Source: an uncultured Pseudomonadota bacterium
GTDB taxonomy: Bacteria; Pseudomonadota; Gammaproteobacteria; Burkholderiales; Methylophilaceae
Length of the DNA stretch: 12,015 nucleotides
Assembly: GCA_903854305.1 (NCBI GenBank)
Contig: CAINWC010000190.1
Span: 1-12,015 of the forward strand
Reading direction: 5' to 3'
Of the stretch, positions 1-9,982 are shown piece by piece. Both the position numbers and the translations under genes were made by a program. How positions within the stretch are numbered: position 1 is the stretch's first letter; each line of letters begins with the position of its first letter. A model generated the notes under the pieces. The model worked only from the letters and a program-made list of their open reading frames with translations, searched no databases and was not told the origin of the DNA.

Positions 1-4
1 CTAA

Positions 5-26
5 GCAGTATTTCTTAAAACACTGC
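5..26 (-). terminator. hairpin just downstream of tRNA-Ala, possible terminator
   Basis: Read on the minus strand, GCAGTGTTT and AAATACTGC form a 9-bp stem (one G-T wobble) around a TAAG loop, starting 5 nt after the CCA of the tRNA. That is where a terminator or 3'-trailer structure would sit. The stem is only moderately GC-rich. The four bases left before the window edge read TTAG, so a T-tract cannot be confirmed. It may instead be a processing structure. Confidence 0.4.
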
Positions 27-31
27 AACTT

Positions 32-107
<76 letters not shown>

Positions 108-155
108 GTACCTACATCTTTCTCTGAAGAATCAATGACAAGTCAGCGAGGCGCC

Positions 156-184
156 ATAATAAAGATGGGTAGGGTGGTTGTCAA
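156..184 (-). promoter_or_regulatory. sigma70 promoter of tRNA-Ala
   Basis: On the minus strand a perfect -35 box TTGACA (179-184) and a -10 box TATTAT (156-161, 5 of 6) are separated by exactly 17 nt. The expected transcription start is near 149, giving a leader of about 42 nt to the tRNA 5' end at 107, presumably removed by RNase P. The bases just after the -10 read GGCGCCTCGC. Such a GC-rich discriminator is typical of stable-RNA promoters under stringent (ppGpp) control; that control is inferred here. Confidence 0.75.
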
Positions 185-354
185 TGATTTTTCACCAAAT
201 ATACCGATTATTTACCTAGTGATATTTCATTTAAATATTGGCTGTCAGCCTGATTTAATCTGTTTGTGATGTTGGTGCTAATTAAATCAATATGTTAGCA
301 ATATCTTCGTGCACTTTAACACTGAAAATTTAAGATTTAAGCAACAGTAAGCTT

Positions 355-831
355 TTAGCCTCGAACGTTAGTCTCGCTACCAAACTGCATTAAATCTACA
401 CGAGGCAGTGGTTGCCAGCCTGTTTTACGGTGCTCCGCTACTACGTTGGTAAATATGCCGCCCCGCACGTAAAACTTCGCTGTTACGCGCATAAACTTTG
501 GATTGGTCGCGGCAATTAAGTCATCTAAAATACGATTGGTAACAGCTTCGTGAAAACAGCCTTCGTTTCGAAACGAAACAATATAAAGTTTTAAGCTTTT
601 AAGTTCCACGCATTGCTGATCCGGGATGTAATCTAAGTAGATAATTGCAAAGTCAGGCTGCCCAGTTTTTGGGCATAGGCATGTAAACTCAGGAATTTCC
701 ATGTGAATATGAAAATCGCGATCTGGGTTGGGATTTGGGAACGTTTCTAATGTTTTAGAAGGTTGAGCGCTTAAATCGCCCAACAGTGTTACGCTTTCGT
801 GCAAAGGGGTGTTAGGCATATTGGCATTCAT
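355..831 (-). CDS. queF: NADPH-dependent 7-cyano-7-deazaguanine reductase QueF (type I)
   Basis: Cytosolic enzyme that reduces the nitrile of preQ0 to the amine preQ1 with two NADPH, the last free-base step before preQ1 is inserted into tRNA for queuosine. At 158 aa it is the short unimodular (YkvM) form, not the longer bimodular YqcD form. The thioimide-forming cysteine is Cys53 in [10 protein letters not shown], with catalytic Asp60 seven residues on. The diagnostic QueF motif ELKSLKLY is at residues 76-83, and FHE (93-95) supplies the substrate-binding glutamate; all match the B. subtilis enzyme shifted by two. A second cysteine, Cys51, lies next to the catalytic one. The start is the first ATG after the AT-rich divergent gap; Met5 is an alternative, and neither has a strong Shine-Dalgarno. 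No other queuosine gene is in the window. It diverges from smc. Confidence 0.95.
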   Translation of the reverse strand: MNANMPNTPLHESVTLLGDLSAQPSKTLETFPNPNPDRDFHIHMEIPEFTCLCPKTGQPDFAIIYLDYIPDQQCVELKSLKLYIVSFRNEGCFHEAVTNRILDDLIAATNPKFMRVTAKFYVRGGIFTNVVAEHRKTGWQPLPRVDLMQFGSETNVRG

Positions 832-848
832 ATCAAATAATTCAGCCT

Positions 849-876
849 ATTATAAATCGCCTGTTATAAAATTGAA
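849..876 (-). promoter_or_regulatory. candidate queF promoter
   Basis: The minus strand has a perfect TATAAT at 849-854. The best -35 is weak (TTCAAT at 871-876, 16-nt spacer, 3 of 6). A start near 842 would leave a leader of only about 11 nt before the queF ATG, so initiation may be leaderless-like or the true promoter may lie a little further upstream. The gap is very AT-rich, so chance -10 boxes are likely. Confidence 0.4.
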
Positions 877-927
877 TAAAATAATAATAAAAGTAATCAC
901 AAAACCTTATTTATTAAGTTTATCTAT

Positions 928-3900
928 TTGCGCCTGACTCATTTAAAACTTGCTGGCTTCAAATCGTTTGTTGATTCAACAACGTTGTACATTCATGGGC
1001 AGCGTGTGGGGGTTGTTGGGCCTAATGGTTGCGGCAAGTCTAATGTGATGGAGTCCGTGCGCTGGGTGTTGGGTGAGTCGTCCGCCAAAGAAATGCGCGG
1101 TGACAGCATGGATGCGGTCATATTCAACGGTTCTGGCAACCGCAAACCTATATCGCGCGCCAGTGTTGAATTAGTCTTTGATAATAGCTTAGGCGGCGCA
1201 TCGGGCGAGTGGTCGCAATATGCAGAAATTTCAGTCAAGCGCATCATTGAACGTGAAAAAGGTTCTACTTATTACATTAACAATACGGTGGTGCGTCGTC
1301 GTGATGTGGCGGATCTGTTCTTGGGGACTGGTTTGGGCGGTCGTGCTTACGCCATTATTGGTCAAAATACGATTAATCGCATTGTAGAAGCCAAGCCTGA
1401 AGAATTGCGTATCTTTTTAGAAGAAGCCGCTGGCATTAGTAAATATAAGGAGCGGCGACGGGAGACTGAGTCACGCCTACGAGATACGCGTGAAAACCTG
1501 ATCCGGGTAGAGGATATTCTACGGGAGCTAGATAAACAGATTGTGCGTTTGCAATCTCAGGCAGTGGTAGCGGAACAATATCATCGCTTGCAGGCCGCGC
1601 TAAATATAACCAAAGGGCAAGTCTGGTTATTGAAAAAGCGTGACGCCAGCGCGCTGTGGGAAAAAGCGCAACGTACTGTAGATAAGCTTGTGAATGAGCT
1701 TGAAGCGCAAATGGCAAGCTTGCGTAGTAGTGAAAGTGTGCTGGAAACATCGCGGCAGCAAAATATCATGGCAATTGATGCGACGAATAAAGCGCAGGCC
1801 AGTTATTACGAGGTCAATGCCGAGGTTTCTAATCTTGAAAATCAAGTTAAAAATACGGCTGATGCACGGGAGCGGATGCAATTACAGTTGCAACAACTCA
1901 CTGCGCAACTTGAAAAAAACAGTGCGCAACATACTCACTTTCAAAGTACGCTACTTTTGGCGCAGTCTGAACTGCAAAACGCAAATACCGATTTTGCGAC
2001 GACAGAGTTAGCCATTCAAGCCACGCGCGTAGCGCTACCAGTACAATCGCAACAGTACCAACACGCACTCACTGTCTTTAATGCGAGTCAGGCAGCATTG
2101 ATGAACGCAGAGCAGCGTTTGCGTCTGGAGCAGGCTAATGCGGGTCATATTGCACGCTCAGTGGCTGAAACAACGGATCAGTTGCAGCGATTTCAGCAAA
2201 GCTTGACCAGCATTCAAATGACGCCAGACGAAGCCCTTGCTGAAAAACAAGCACAGCTAATCGCCGCTGAGACTGTAGTAGCGGATTTAGACACACATAC
2301 ATCAGGCATGCAGCAAAATGAGCAGTCAATTTATATTGAACTGAAGAATAATCGAGACTTGCATCAATCTCAGCAACGTGAACTGCATGTACTTGAAGCT
2401 GAAATTAGCTCTTTAGCTAAGATTCAGCAATCTATGCGCATGGGCAATAATGAAGCCTCATTAATGGCTTGGTTGAAACATGCAGGTTTAGATAATGGCG
2501 CCCGTATCTGGCAAACCATCCGCATCAAAAAAGGTTGGGAAACTGCATTTGAGGCGATATTAGGAGCCAGACTTAATGCTATTGTTAATGATGACTTTAC
2601 GCATAAAAATAGGCCGCCAGCTGCGCTTGCCTTAGCAACTGCGACGCTTGCAACGGACGCTGCGCATTCGCTAAAAGATAGCCATCAATCATCCATGTAT
2701 TCATTAATAGAAAAAATAGAACCCAATTGTCAGGCCGCGCTTCAAGACTGGCTGGCAGGCGCATATTGGGTTGAAGGTGATGTTGATGCGGTGGTTGAAA
2801 GTCAAAAACTGGCCAACGGCGAATGTTTGGTGAATAAGCATGGCGACATTTACACTCGGCATAGCGTGACTTTTTTTGGTGCGCAATCACTGATCCATGG
2901 CGTGCTAGAAAGGCAAACGCAGTTAGAGCGCCTGCAAAAACAATTGCCGGATTTACAGCAAAGCTTGAAATTTACCAATGAGCAGGTCACGCAATTAGAA
3001 CAAAACCTGCAAACTTTACGTGCCGAACAGCAAACGCATGCTTTGCGATTGAAAGTGGCAACACAACAAGCTCACCAGCTTAATCTATTGTTTCAACAGC
3101 TCAAGCAACAACAATTAAATGCTTTGCAACGGCAAAAGACATTGCAAAGTGATTATGCTTTGGCCGATGAGAAGTTGTTGAAACTTAAGGCTGAATCAGT
3201 ACTTAAACAACAGTTGATTGAGGGTATTTCTCAAAGTTTATTGCAGTTACAAAATGAGAAATCAATTGCTGATACGAATAAGAAAAAAATTGAATCTAGC
3301 TTTAATGAAGCACGTAATCAATTGCAGACTATGGAACGTACCTTTCAGGAGAAAAGTTTTAACTTAAAATTAAATAATAATAATATCAATGAATTAAATA
3401 GTAAAATTAATCACTTACTTGAAGAAAATGCTAGTCTTAAATTGCGTTGTCATGAAGTTGAAGTCACGTTGGCTGCCACTAAAATGGAAGCATTAAAAGC
3501 TAATTTAGAGGCTGCACTGAATCATAAGCAACAACAGGAACAATTGTTGATTGCTGCGCGTAATCAAATGAGTGAATGTGAAGCCGCATTGCAGCAACAT
3601 GAACGCACTCGCATGCAAAATGAACAATTATTGCATCCATTACGCGATAAACTAGAAGCCAGTAGATTGGCTGAACAAGAGTCGCGTCTGTATTTTGAAC
3701 AATGTCAGGCTGAGTTAATGGCTTCAAACGTCAATGAGGCCGAACTTGTAGAAAGTCTTGATGCGTTGAAATTGGATGGCGCAGCAGAAAAGCTTAAGGT
3801 TGCTGATCTGGAAAGAAAGAGAAGCCAGTTGATGCTTGATACAGAAGCACTTGGCGCTGTGAATTTAGCGGCAATTCAGGAGCTGGAGTCTGAGCAAACG

Positions 3901-4473
3901 CGTAAAAACTATCTGGATAGCCAATGTCTGGATTTAACGGACGCAAGTGAAACGCTTGAAGATGCCATTCGTAAGATAGACCGCGAAACAAGAGGGCGCT
4001 TGCAAGCCACGTTTGATGAGGCTAACCGTCATTTTAACGAACTTTTCATGACGCTTTTTGGTGGTGGTCAAGCACGGTTAGAGTTGCTTGGCGAGGAAAT
4101 TTTAGATACTGGCATGCAGGTATTTGCGCAACCACCTGGCAAAAAAAATAGCACTATTCATTTATTATCAGGCGGAGAAAAGGCGTTAACAGCTCTGGCA
4201 CTGGTATTTGCATTATTTAGGCTGAATCCAGCACCATTTTGTTTGATGGATGAAGTCGATGCGCCTTTAGATGACAGTAATACCGAGCGATTTTGCACTA
4301 TGGTGAAAAAAATGTCTGAAAAAACACAGTTTTTATACGTAAGTCATAATAAAATAACGATGGAAATGGCACAGCAATTGATCGGTGTTACTATGCAGGA
4401 GTCAGGTGTTTCGCGTATCGTTGATGTGGATATGGAAGCCGCTGTGAGAATGGTTGAGGAACTAACTACTTAG
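928..4473 (+). CDS. smc: chromosome segregation/condensation ATPase SMC
   Basis: 1181-residue SMC protein, the usual bacterial size, which forms the ATP-driven ring that organises and segregates the chromosome with ScpA and ScpB (neither is in this window). The N-terminal head has Walker A GPNGCGKS at residues 31-38. The Q-loop glutamine is Gln146 in IIGQN, and EEAAGISKYKERR leads into the first coiled-coil arm. The hinge lies at roughly 510-665, between two long Gln/Leu/Glu-rich coiled coils. The C-terminal head has the signature LSGGEK (1080-1085), Walker B CLMDEVD with Asp1108 and Glu1109, and an H-loop VSHNK with His1140. The start is TTG at 928: it gives the family N-terminus MRLTHLKLAGFKSF, and no ATG or GTG lies between it and the in-frame stop at 877. 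No clear Shine-Dalgarno precedes it. The second arm has an AT-rich, Asn-rich patch near 3360-3420. It probably heads the smc-zipA-ligA-cysQ unit. Confidence 0.97.
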   Translation: MRLTHLKLAGFKSFVDSTTLYIHGQRVGVVGPNGCGKSNVMESVRWVLGESSAKEMRGDSMDAVIFNGSGNRKPISRASVELVFDNSLGGASGEWSQYAEISVKRIIEREKGSTYYINNTVVRRRDVADLFLGTGLGGRAYAIIGQNTINRIVEAKPEELRIFLEEAAGISKYKERRRETESRLRDTRENLIRVEDILRELDKQIVRLQSQAVVAEQYHRLQAALNITKGQVWLLKKRDASALWEKAQRTVDKLVNELEAQMASLRSSESVLETSRQQNIMAIDATNKAQASYYEVNAEVSNLENQVKNTADARERMQLQLQQLTAQLEKNSAQHTHFQSTLLLAQSELQNANTDFATTELAIQATRVALPVQSQQYQHALTVFNASQAALMNAEQRLRLEQANAGHIARSVAETTDQLQRFQQSLTSIQMTPDEALAEKQAQLIAAETVVADLDTHTSGMQQNEQSIYIELKNNRDLHQSQQRELHVLEAEISSLAKIQQSMRMGNNEASLMAWLKHAGLDNGARIWQTIRIKKGWETAFEAILGARLNAIVNDDFTHKNRPPAALALATATLATDAAHSLKDSHQSSMYSLIEKIEPNCQAALQDWLAGAYWVEGDVDAVVESQKLANGECLVNKHGDIYTRHSVTFFGAQSLIHGVLERQTQLERLQKQLPDLQQSLKFTNEQVTQLEQNLQTLRAEQQTHALRLKVATQQAHQLNLLFQQLKQQQLNALQRQKTLQSDYALADEKLLKLKAESVLKQQLIEGISQSLLQLQNEKSIADTNKKKIESSFNEARNQLQTMERTFQEKSFNLKLNNNNINELNSKINHLLEENASLKLRCHEVEVTLAATKMEALKANLEAALNHKQQQEQLLIAARNQMSECEAALQQHERTRMQNEQLLHPLRDKLEASRLAEQESRLYFEQCQAELMASNVNEAELVESLDALKLDGAAEKLKVADLERKRSQLMLDTEALGAVNLAAIQELESEQTRKNYLDSQCLDLTDASETLEDAIRKIDRETRGRLQATFDEANRHFNELFMTLFGGGQARLELLGEEILDTGMQVFAQPPGKKNSTIHLLSGGEKALTALALVFALFRLNPAPFCLMDEVDAPLDDSNTERFCTMVKKMSEKTQFLYVSHNKITMEMAQQLIGVTMQESGVSRIVDVDMEAAVRMVEELTT

Positions 4474-4516
4474 TGGTTAAAAACCTTAAATTGGTTGAAA
4501 ATAGCAGGTAAAACTA

Positions 4517-4537
4517 ATGGTTGAAAGCTTAGCGTAA
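4517..4537 (+). other. six-codon mini-ORF (MVESLA) abutting zipA
   Basis: ATG at 4517 is preceded by AGGT (4506-4509) at a 7-nt spacing, a better ribosome binding site than the zipA ATG has. The frame encodes MVESLA and ends in TAA at 4535-4537, directly against the zipA ATG at 4538 and in the same frame. It could serve as a coupling cistron for reinitiation, or be a chance ATG. There is no evidence that the peptide itself has a function. Confidence 0.3.
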
Positions 4538-6133
4538 ATGAGTGATTTGCAAATAATGTTAATAGTGATTGGTGCGCTGATAATAGTCGCCGTAATTATT
4601 GTCAATTGGTGGCAGGAGAGGCGTTTTCATCAGCAAGTGGAGCGCAGTTTTTCTCCATTAGCAAGCGATGCTTTACTAGATAACGCAACGATAGATGACC
4701 CAAAGCTTGATGTTTCAAAGTTTGATATAAGCAATTCATACACCTCGATTGATGATCCAGAGATGGATGACTTTACATTTGATAGCACGAAACCTGCGCA
4801 TACTTTTCATAATGAAATCAATGCAATTGAGGATGATTTTTTAGAAGACAAGGCATTACAATCAGTCGCTTCTGATCGGTTTGTTAAACTCGAGCAGCAT
4901 GATTCTCCAGCCAATAATCTGGCTGAGAGTGTTTCCATTGATGCTGCCTATTCACAGTTGTCAAATGCCATTGCTAACGGGCTGTCCGCACGCGGCCTAG
5001 ATGCTAATATTAACGAGACTAAACCTAATAATTTTGAATCAAATGCTGAGGTGAAGCCAGCGCAACATGACGATATTAAAGCGATATTTGATGAAGCGTT
5101 TAGCCAGACAAACAAAGCAGCAACGGCTTTTGAACAAACCTCAAGCGTAGAATCGCCATTCAAGCCAAGCAAGTTAGAGGCTGTTGCAAATGTGCTTCAA
5201 ATAAATCCAGAGCAAGACCTCAACCAAAATAGCCTTCAGCTTGACATGGAAACGCCGGTATTAAGCTTGCCAGCCATGTTGCATGGGCAAATGGATTTAA
5301 CCGCATTGCTATACTTGGCCGCTGAAACATCCGCAGGTGCTTTAAATGATGCATTAATCGGTTTGTTGGATGATTATGATAAACCCATTTTTGTACATGC
5401 TTTGACTTCAAATCTAGCTTCAAATAAGCAGTGGTATTTATTGAAAGACGTGCCTCTAAATCAACAAGTTTCCAGGGTTGCATGCAGCTTGCAGTTGGCC
5501 GACCGTACGGGTGCGGTATCGCGCAATATGCTTAATCGCTTTCAATTGGCCGTTGAAACATTAGGTCTGGATATTAACGCGCACGTGGAGTGGCAAAGTG
5601 CAGGTGATGCACTTACCACAGCAACGGCGCTTGATACGTTTTGTATTGAAGTGGATAAAACCATGGGTTTTCATCTCGTGCATGGTGAAAACGGCGCATT
5701 TACGGGTACAAAACTTAGAGGCTTAGCTGAAGCACAAGGCTTTACGCTGGCCTCTGACGGCACTTTCAAGTATTTTGATGAAGCTGCAAAGCAGTCTTCT
5801 AATAACCAAAAAGCGCAATTATCTTTTGTCATGTTCAATCGTGATGACAACCCATTTAATCCGGAAATGTTGAGAAGCTCAGTCGTAAAAGGTGTTACTT
5901 TCCAGCTGGATATTCCACATGTTAAGCAATGTGCGGAAGCTTTTACACAAATGGTGCAAGTGGCAAAACAAATGGAAATCGGCCTAAACGCTTTGTTGGT
6001 AGATGACAATAATAAAATATTGAGTGATATTCAAATCGAGAAAATCCGCCATCAGTTAAAAGTCATTCATGCCACTATGCTGGTGCGTGGCATCATTCCT
6101 GGGTCAGATAGCGCACTCAGATTGTTTTCTTAA
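4538..6133 (+). CDS. zipA: ZipA-family cell-division protein (FtsZ-binding membrane anchor), long form
   Basis: Predicted inner-membrane protein that tethers FtsZ protofilaments to the membrane during septum assembly. The layout is that of ZipA: a very short N-terminus, one hydrophobic membrane segment at about residues 5-23, then the basic NWWQERRFHQQ. A long acidic linker follows, and a C-terminal FtsZ-binding domain occupies about residues 370-525, starting near MGFHLVHGENGAF and including FVMFNRDDNPF and VKGVTFQLDIP. At 531 aa it is much longer than E. coli ZipA (328 aa). The linker contains a repeated acidic motif: IDDPKLDVSKFD at 52-63 and IDDPEMDDFTFD at 71-82. Residues about 250-370 look folded, not disordered, and probably form an extra domain. 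Some databases label such betaproteobacterial proteins loosely as FtsZ; this one has no tubulin GTPase motif. It lies 64 bp after smc and 29 bp before ligA. The start lacks a strong Shine-Dalgarno. Confidence 0.85.
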   Translation: MSDLQIMLIVIGALIIVAVIIVNWWQERRFHQQVERSFSPLASDALLDNATIDDPKLDVSKFDISNSYTSIDDPEMDDFTFDSTKPAHTFHNEINAIEDDFLEDKALQSVASDRFVKLEQHDSPANNLAESVSIDAAYSQLSNAIANGLSARGLDANINETKPNNFESNAEVKPAQHDDIKAIFDEAFSQTNKAATAFEQTSSVESPFKPSKLEAVANVLQINPEQDLNQNSLQLDMETPVLSLPAMLHGQMDLTALLYLAAETSAGALNDALIGLLDDYDKPIFVHALTSNLASNKQWYLLKDVPLNQQVSRVACSLQLADRTGAVSRNMLNRFQLAVETLGLDINAHVEWQSAGDALTTATALDTFCIEVDKTMGFHLVHGENGAFTGTKLRGLAEAQGFTLASDGTFKYFDEAAKQSSNNQKAQLSFVMFNRDDNPFNPEMLRSSVVKGVTFQLDIPHVKQCAEAFTQMVQVAKQMEIGLNALLVDDNNKILSDIQIEKIRHQLKVIHATMLVRGIIPGSDSALRLFS

Positions 6134-6162
6134 TTTTTGCTTTGTTAAATCGAGCAAATTAA

Positions 6163-8169
<2,007 letters not shown>

Positions 8170-8178
8170 ACTGCGTTT

Positions 8179-8994
8179 ATGCCCAGCCAAAACTATCATC
8201 AATACCTAGAACAAGTCATTGCGATTGCAAAAGCGGCTGGCACAGCCATCATGCAAGTGTATTCAACTGATTTTAACGTTGTAAAAAAAGAGGATAACTC
8301 ACCGCTGACACAGGCTGATTTAGCCGCGCATCATGTCATTGTTGCTGCTTTAAGTAAGATCACTCCACATATTCCAATATTATCTGAAGAGTCTGAAGCC
8401 CTTGATTATGAAATACGCCGCAAGTGGCAGCAATACTGGCTGATAGACCCCTTAGATGGTACGCGTGAATTTGTAAAGCGCAATGGTGAATTTACGGTCA
8501 ATATCGCTTTAATTGACAAGCAAAAAGCAGTGTTAGGGGTCGTGTATGCCCCAGTAACCGAGGTCTTATATTTTGCCAGCCAAGACCAGGGCGCTTATAA
8601 ACAGTTTGAGCATAAACCAGCTGTTCGTATTCGCACTAAATTATTAGATCTCAGGCAACCGATTGTTGCGGGTAGCCGCTCTCATTCCGATGAGAAGATG
8701 CAAAATTTCATGCAAAACCTGACCAATAGCTTAGGTGTAAGGCCTGAACTTATTAGTATGGGTAGCTCTCTTAAGATATGTTTAGTGGCCGAAGGTGTGG
8801 CCGATGTTTATCCAAGATTAGGACCGACTTCAGAATGGGATACGGCAGCGGCACATTGTGTTTTAAGCGAAGCTGGCGGTGACATTGTAGATGAGGGTGG
8901 ATTAACGTTGTGTTATAACAGTAAGCGCTCTTTATTAAACCCATTTTTCTTTGCCAAAAGTGCTGGCGTGATAAATTGGGCAAGTTATTTGTAA
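8179..8994 (+). CDS. cysQ: 3'(2'),5'-bisphosphate nucleotidase CysQ
   Basis: Mg-dependent phosphatase of the inositol monophosphatase superfamily. It converts adenosine 3',5'-bisphosphate (PAP), left over from sulfate assimilation and phosphopantetheine transfer, to AMP and phosphate. The metal site is visible as Glu70-Glu71 in LSEESEA, Asp90 and Asp93 in IDPLDGT, and Asp221 in SEWDTAAAH. The segments LDGTREFVKRNGEFTVNIAL and GSSLKICLVAEG are typical of CysQ and not of SuhB-type inositol phosphatases. NPFFFA near the C-terminus is also a CysQ hallmark. Length 271 aa is usual for the family, slightly above E. coli (246 aa). It begins 9 nt after the ligA stop with no obvious Shine-Dalgarno, which points to translational coupling. 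There are no sulfate-assimilation genes nearby, so the link to ligA appears positional, not functional. Confidence 0.93.
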   Translation: MPSQNYHQYLEQVIAIAKAAGTAIMQVYSTDFNVVKKEDNSPLTQADLAAHHVIVAALSKITPHIPILSEESEALDYEIRRKWQQYWLIDPLDGTREFVKRNGEFTVNIALIDKQKAVLGVVYAPVTEVLYFASQDQGAYKQFEHKPAVRIRTKLLDLRQPIVAGSRSHSDEKMQNFMQNLTNSLGVRPELISMGSSLKICLVAEGVADVYPRLGPTSEWDTAAAHCVLSEAGGDIVDEGGLTLCYNSKRSLLNPFFFAKSAGVINWASYL

Positions 8995-9004
8995 TCTATG
9001 GTAT

Positions 9005-9032
9005 TTGTAGCACTCGTCATGGCAAGTATTAT
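9005..9032 (+). promoter_or_regulatory. candidate promoter for the TPR gene
   Basis: In the 67-bp gap after cysQ, TTGTAG (9005-9010, 3 of 6) and TATTAT (9027-9032, 5 of 6) are separated by 16 nt. The start of transcription would be near 9039, about 23 nt before the ATG at 9062. A purine-rich AGAAAGAGA stretch just before the ATG can act as Shine-Dalgarno. Readthrough from cysQ is equally possible because no terminator is seen. Confidence 0.4.
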
Positions 9033-9061
9033 TCAATAAAACAGTTAGAAAGAGAATCGAA

Positions 9062-9964
9062 ATGAAATTAAAAATTACTTTAAGTTTAATAGTTATTGCT
9101 TTGTTTTTTAACAATGTTTATGCAAATAGCTCAGATACTTTAGCTTGTAACCAAGCGCTGGATAAAGGCGATATCACAACGGCCCTTACGCAAGCCAGTA
9201 GAGCATTAAGTGCTAATGAAAATGATAAAGATGCTTTGATTTGCCAAGGCCGTGCTCAGGCGGCAAAAGGGGATATGACTAATGCATTAGTCTCATTTAA
9301 GTTAGCTAACGCACAGTCTATCGACGTTTTTGATAAAACAATTTCTACCTTACTGCTGGGCAATGCTTACAAATCACTTAAGCATTATGATGAAGCGATT
9401 GCCAGTTATCAACAAACGATATTGAATGCAAAAGCCGCTAATAATCTGTCATTTGAACGGCTAGGTCACAATGCCGTTGGTGATGTTTATTTTGAAGAGA
9501 ATCAACTGCCACAGGCGCTCTCTGAGTATGGTCTGGGCAGTAAGCTCGCGGCGAATAACAACGAGCGTGCTGAGGGTTTTGAAAAAATCGCACTGACTCA
9601 TCACAACTTAAACCAACATGATTTGGCGCTTGAATATCAAATCAAGGCTTATTTGATGAATGAGACTTCAGGTACTTTAGATCAGTATGCACATACCAGT
9701 ATTGAATTAGGCCGTTATTATACGATTGAGAAAAAATACAACAGCGCAGAAAATGTACTCAATAAGATCATTAAATTTGCAAAGGAACAAGGTGGTGCTT
9801 ATTTTGAGGCGCAAGGTAGCTATGTTTTAGCCAAGGTTAAGGTTGCAACGGGCGATGTTCCAGCGGCAAAGGCATTGATTGAATATGCAAAAATGATTGC
9901 TAAAAATACTAACGACAAACCATTAGATGAAGAAATTGATCAAGAGACTAAGAATTTGTTCTAA
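9062..9964 (+). CDS. exported tetratricopeptide-repeat protein, function unknown
   Basis: I do not recognise this as a named gene. The 300-residue product starts with a Sec signal peptide: MKLK, a hydrophobic core at residues 5-18, and a likely cleavage after VYA at residue 21. The mature protein is therefore probably periplasmic, and the lack of a lipobox cysteine argues against a lipoprotein. The rest is helical and made of TPR-like units. The clearest are at about 94-125 (LLLGNAYKSLKHYDEAIASY), 136-168 and 172-204, with more degenerate copies at about 24-57, 212-244 and 250-282. Such arrays act as protein-binding scaffolds. Cys29 and Cys61 sit in neighbouring repeats and could form a disulfide. 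It lies between cysQ and msrP on the same strand, 92 bp before msrP. A role with MsrPQ is conceivable but rests on position only. Confidence 0.85.
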   Translation: MKLKITLSLIVIALFFNNVYANSSDTLACNQALDKGDITTALTQASRALSANENDKDALICQGRAQAAKGDMTNALVSFKLANAQSIDVFDKTISTLLLGNAYKSLKHYDEAIASYQQTILNAKAANNLSFERLGHNAVGDVYFEENQLPQALSEYGLGSKLAANNNERAEGFEKIALTHHNLNQHDLALEYQIKAYLMNETSGTLDQYAHTSIELGRYYTIEKKYNSAENVLNKIIKFAKEQGGAYFEAQGSYVLAKVKVATGDVPAAKALIEYAKMIAKNTNDKPLDEEIDQETKNLF

Positions 9965-9982
9965 AGTAAATATCATAGAATT

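Noticed and set aside
240..250. GGCTG-T-CAGCC palindrome in the tRNA-queF gap as a queF terminator
   Set aside because: It forms only a 4-bp stem with a 3-nt loop, lies over 100 nt past the queF stop and has no T-tract on the minus strand.
993..4000. Several minus-strand open frames of 60-104 codons inside smc
   Set aside because: They are shadows of the SMC coding frame, which has intact head, hinge and ATPase motifs throughout.
6136..6158. Inverted repeat TTTGCT/AGCAAA between zipA and ligA as a terminator
   Set aside because: The six-base arms are AT-rich with a 12-nt-scale loop and no following T-tract, and the gap is only 29 bp in an apparent operon.
8998..9039. Hydrophobic 13-residue frame MVFVALVMASIIQ just after cysQ
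   Set aside because: It has no Shine-Dalgarno and is within the length expected by chance; the stretch overlaps the candidate promoter of the TPR gene.
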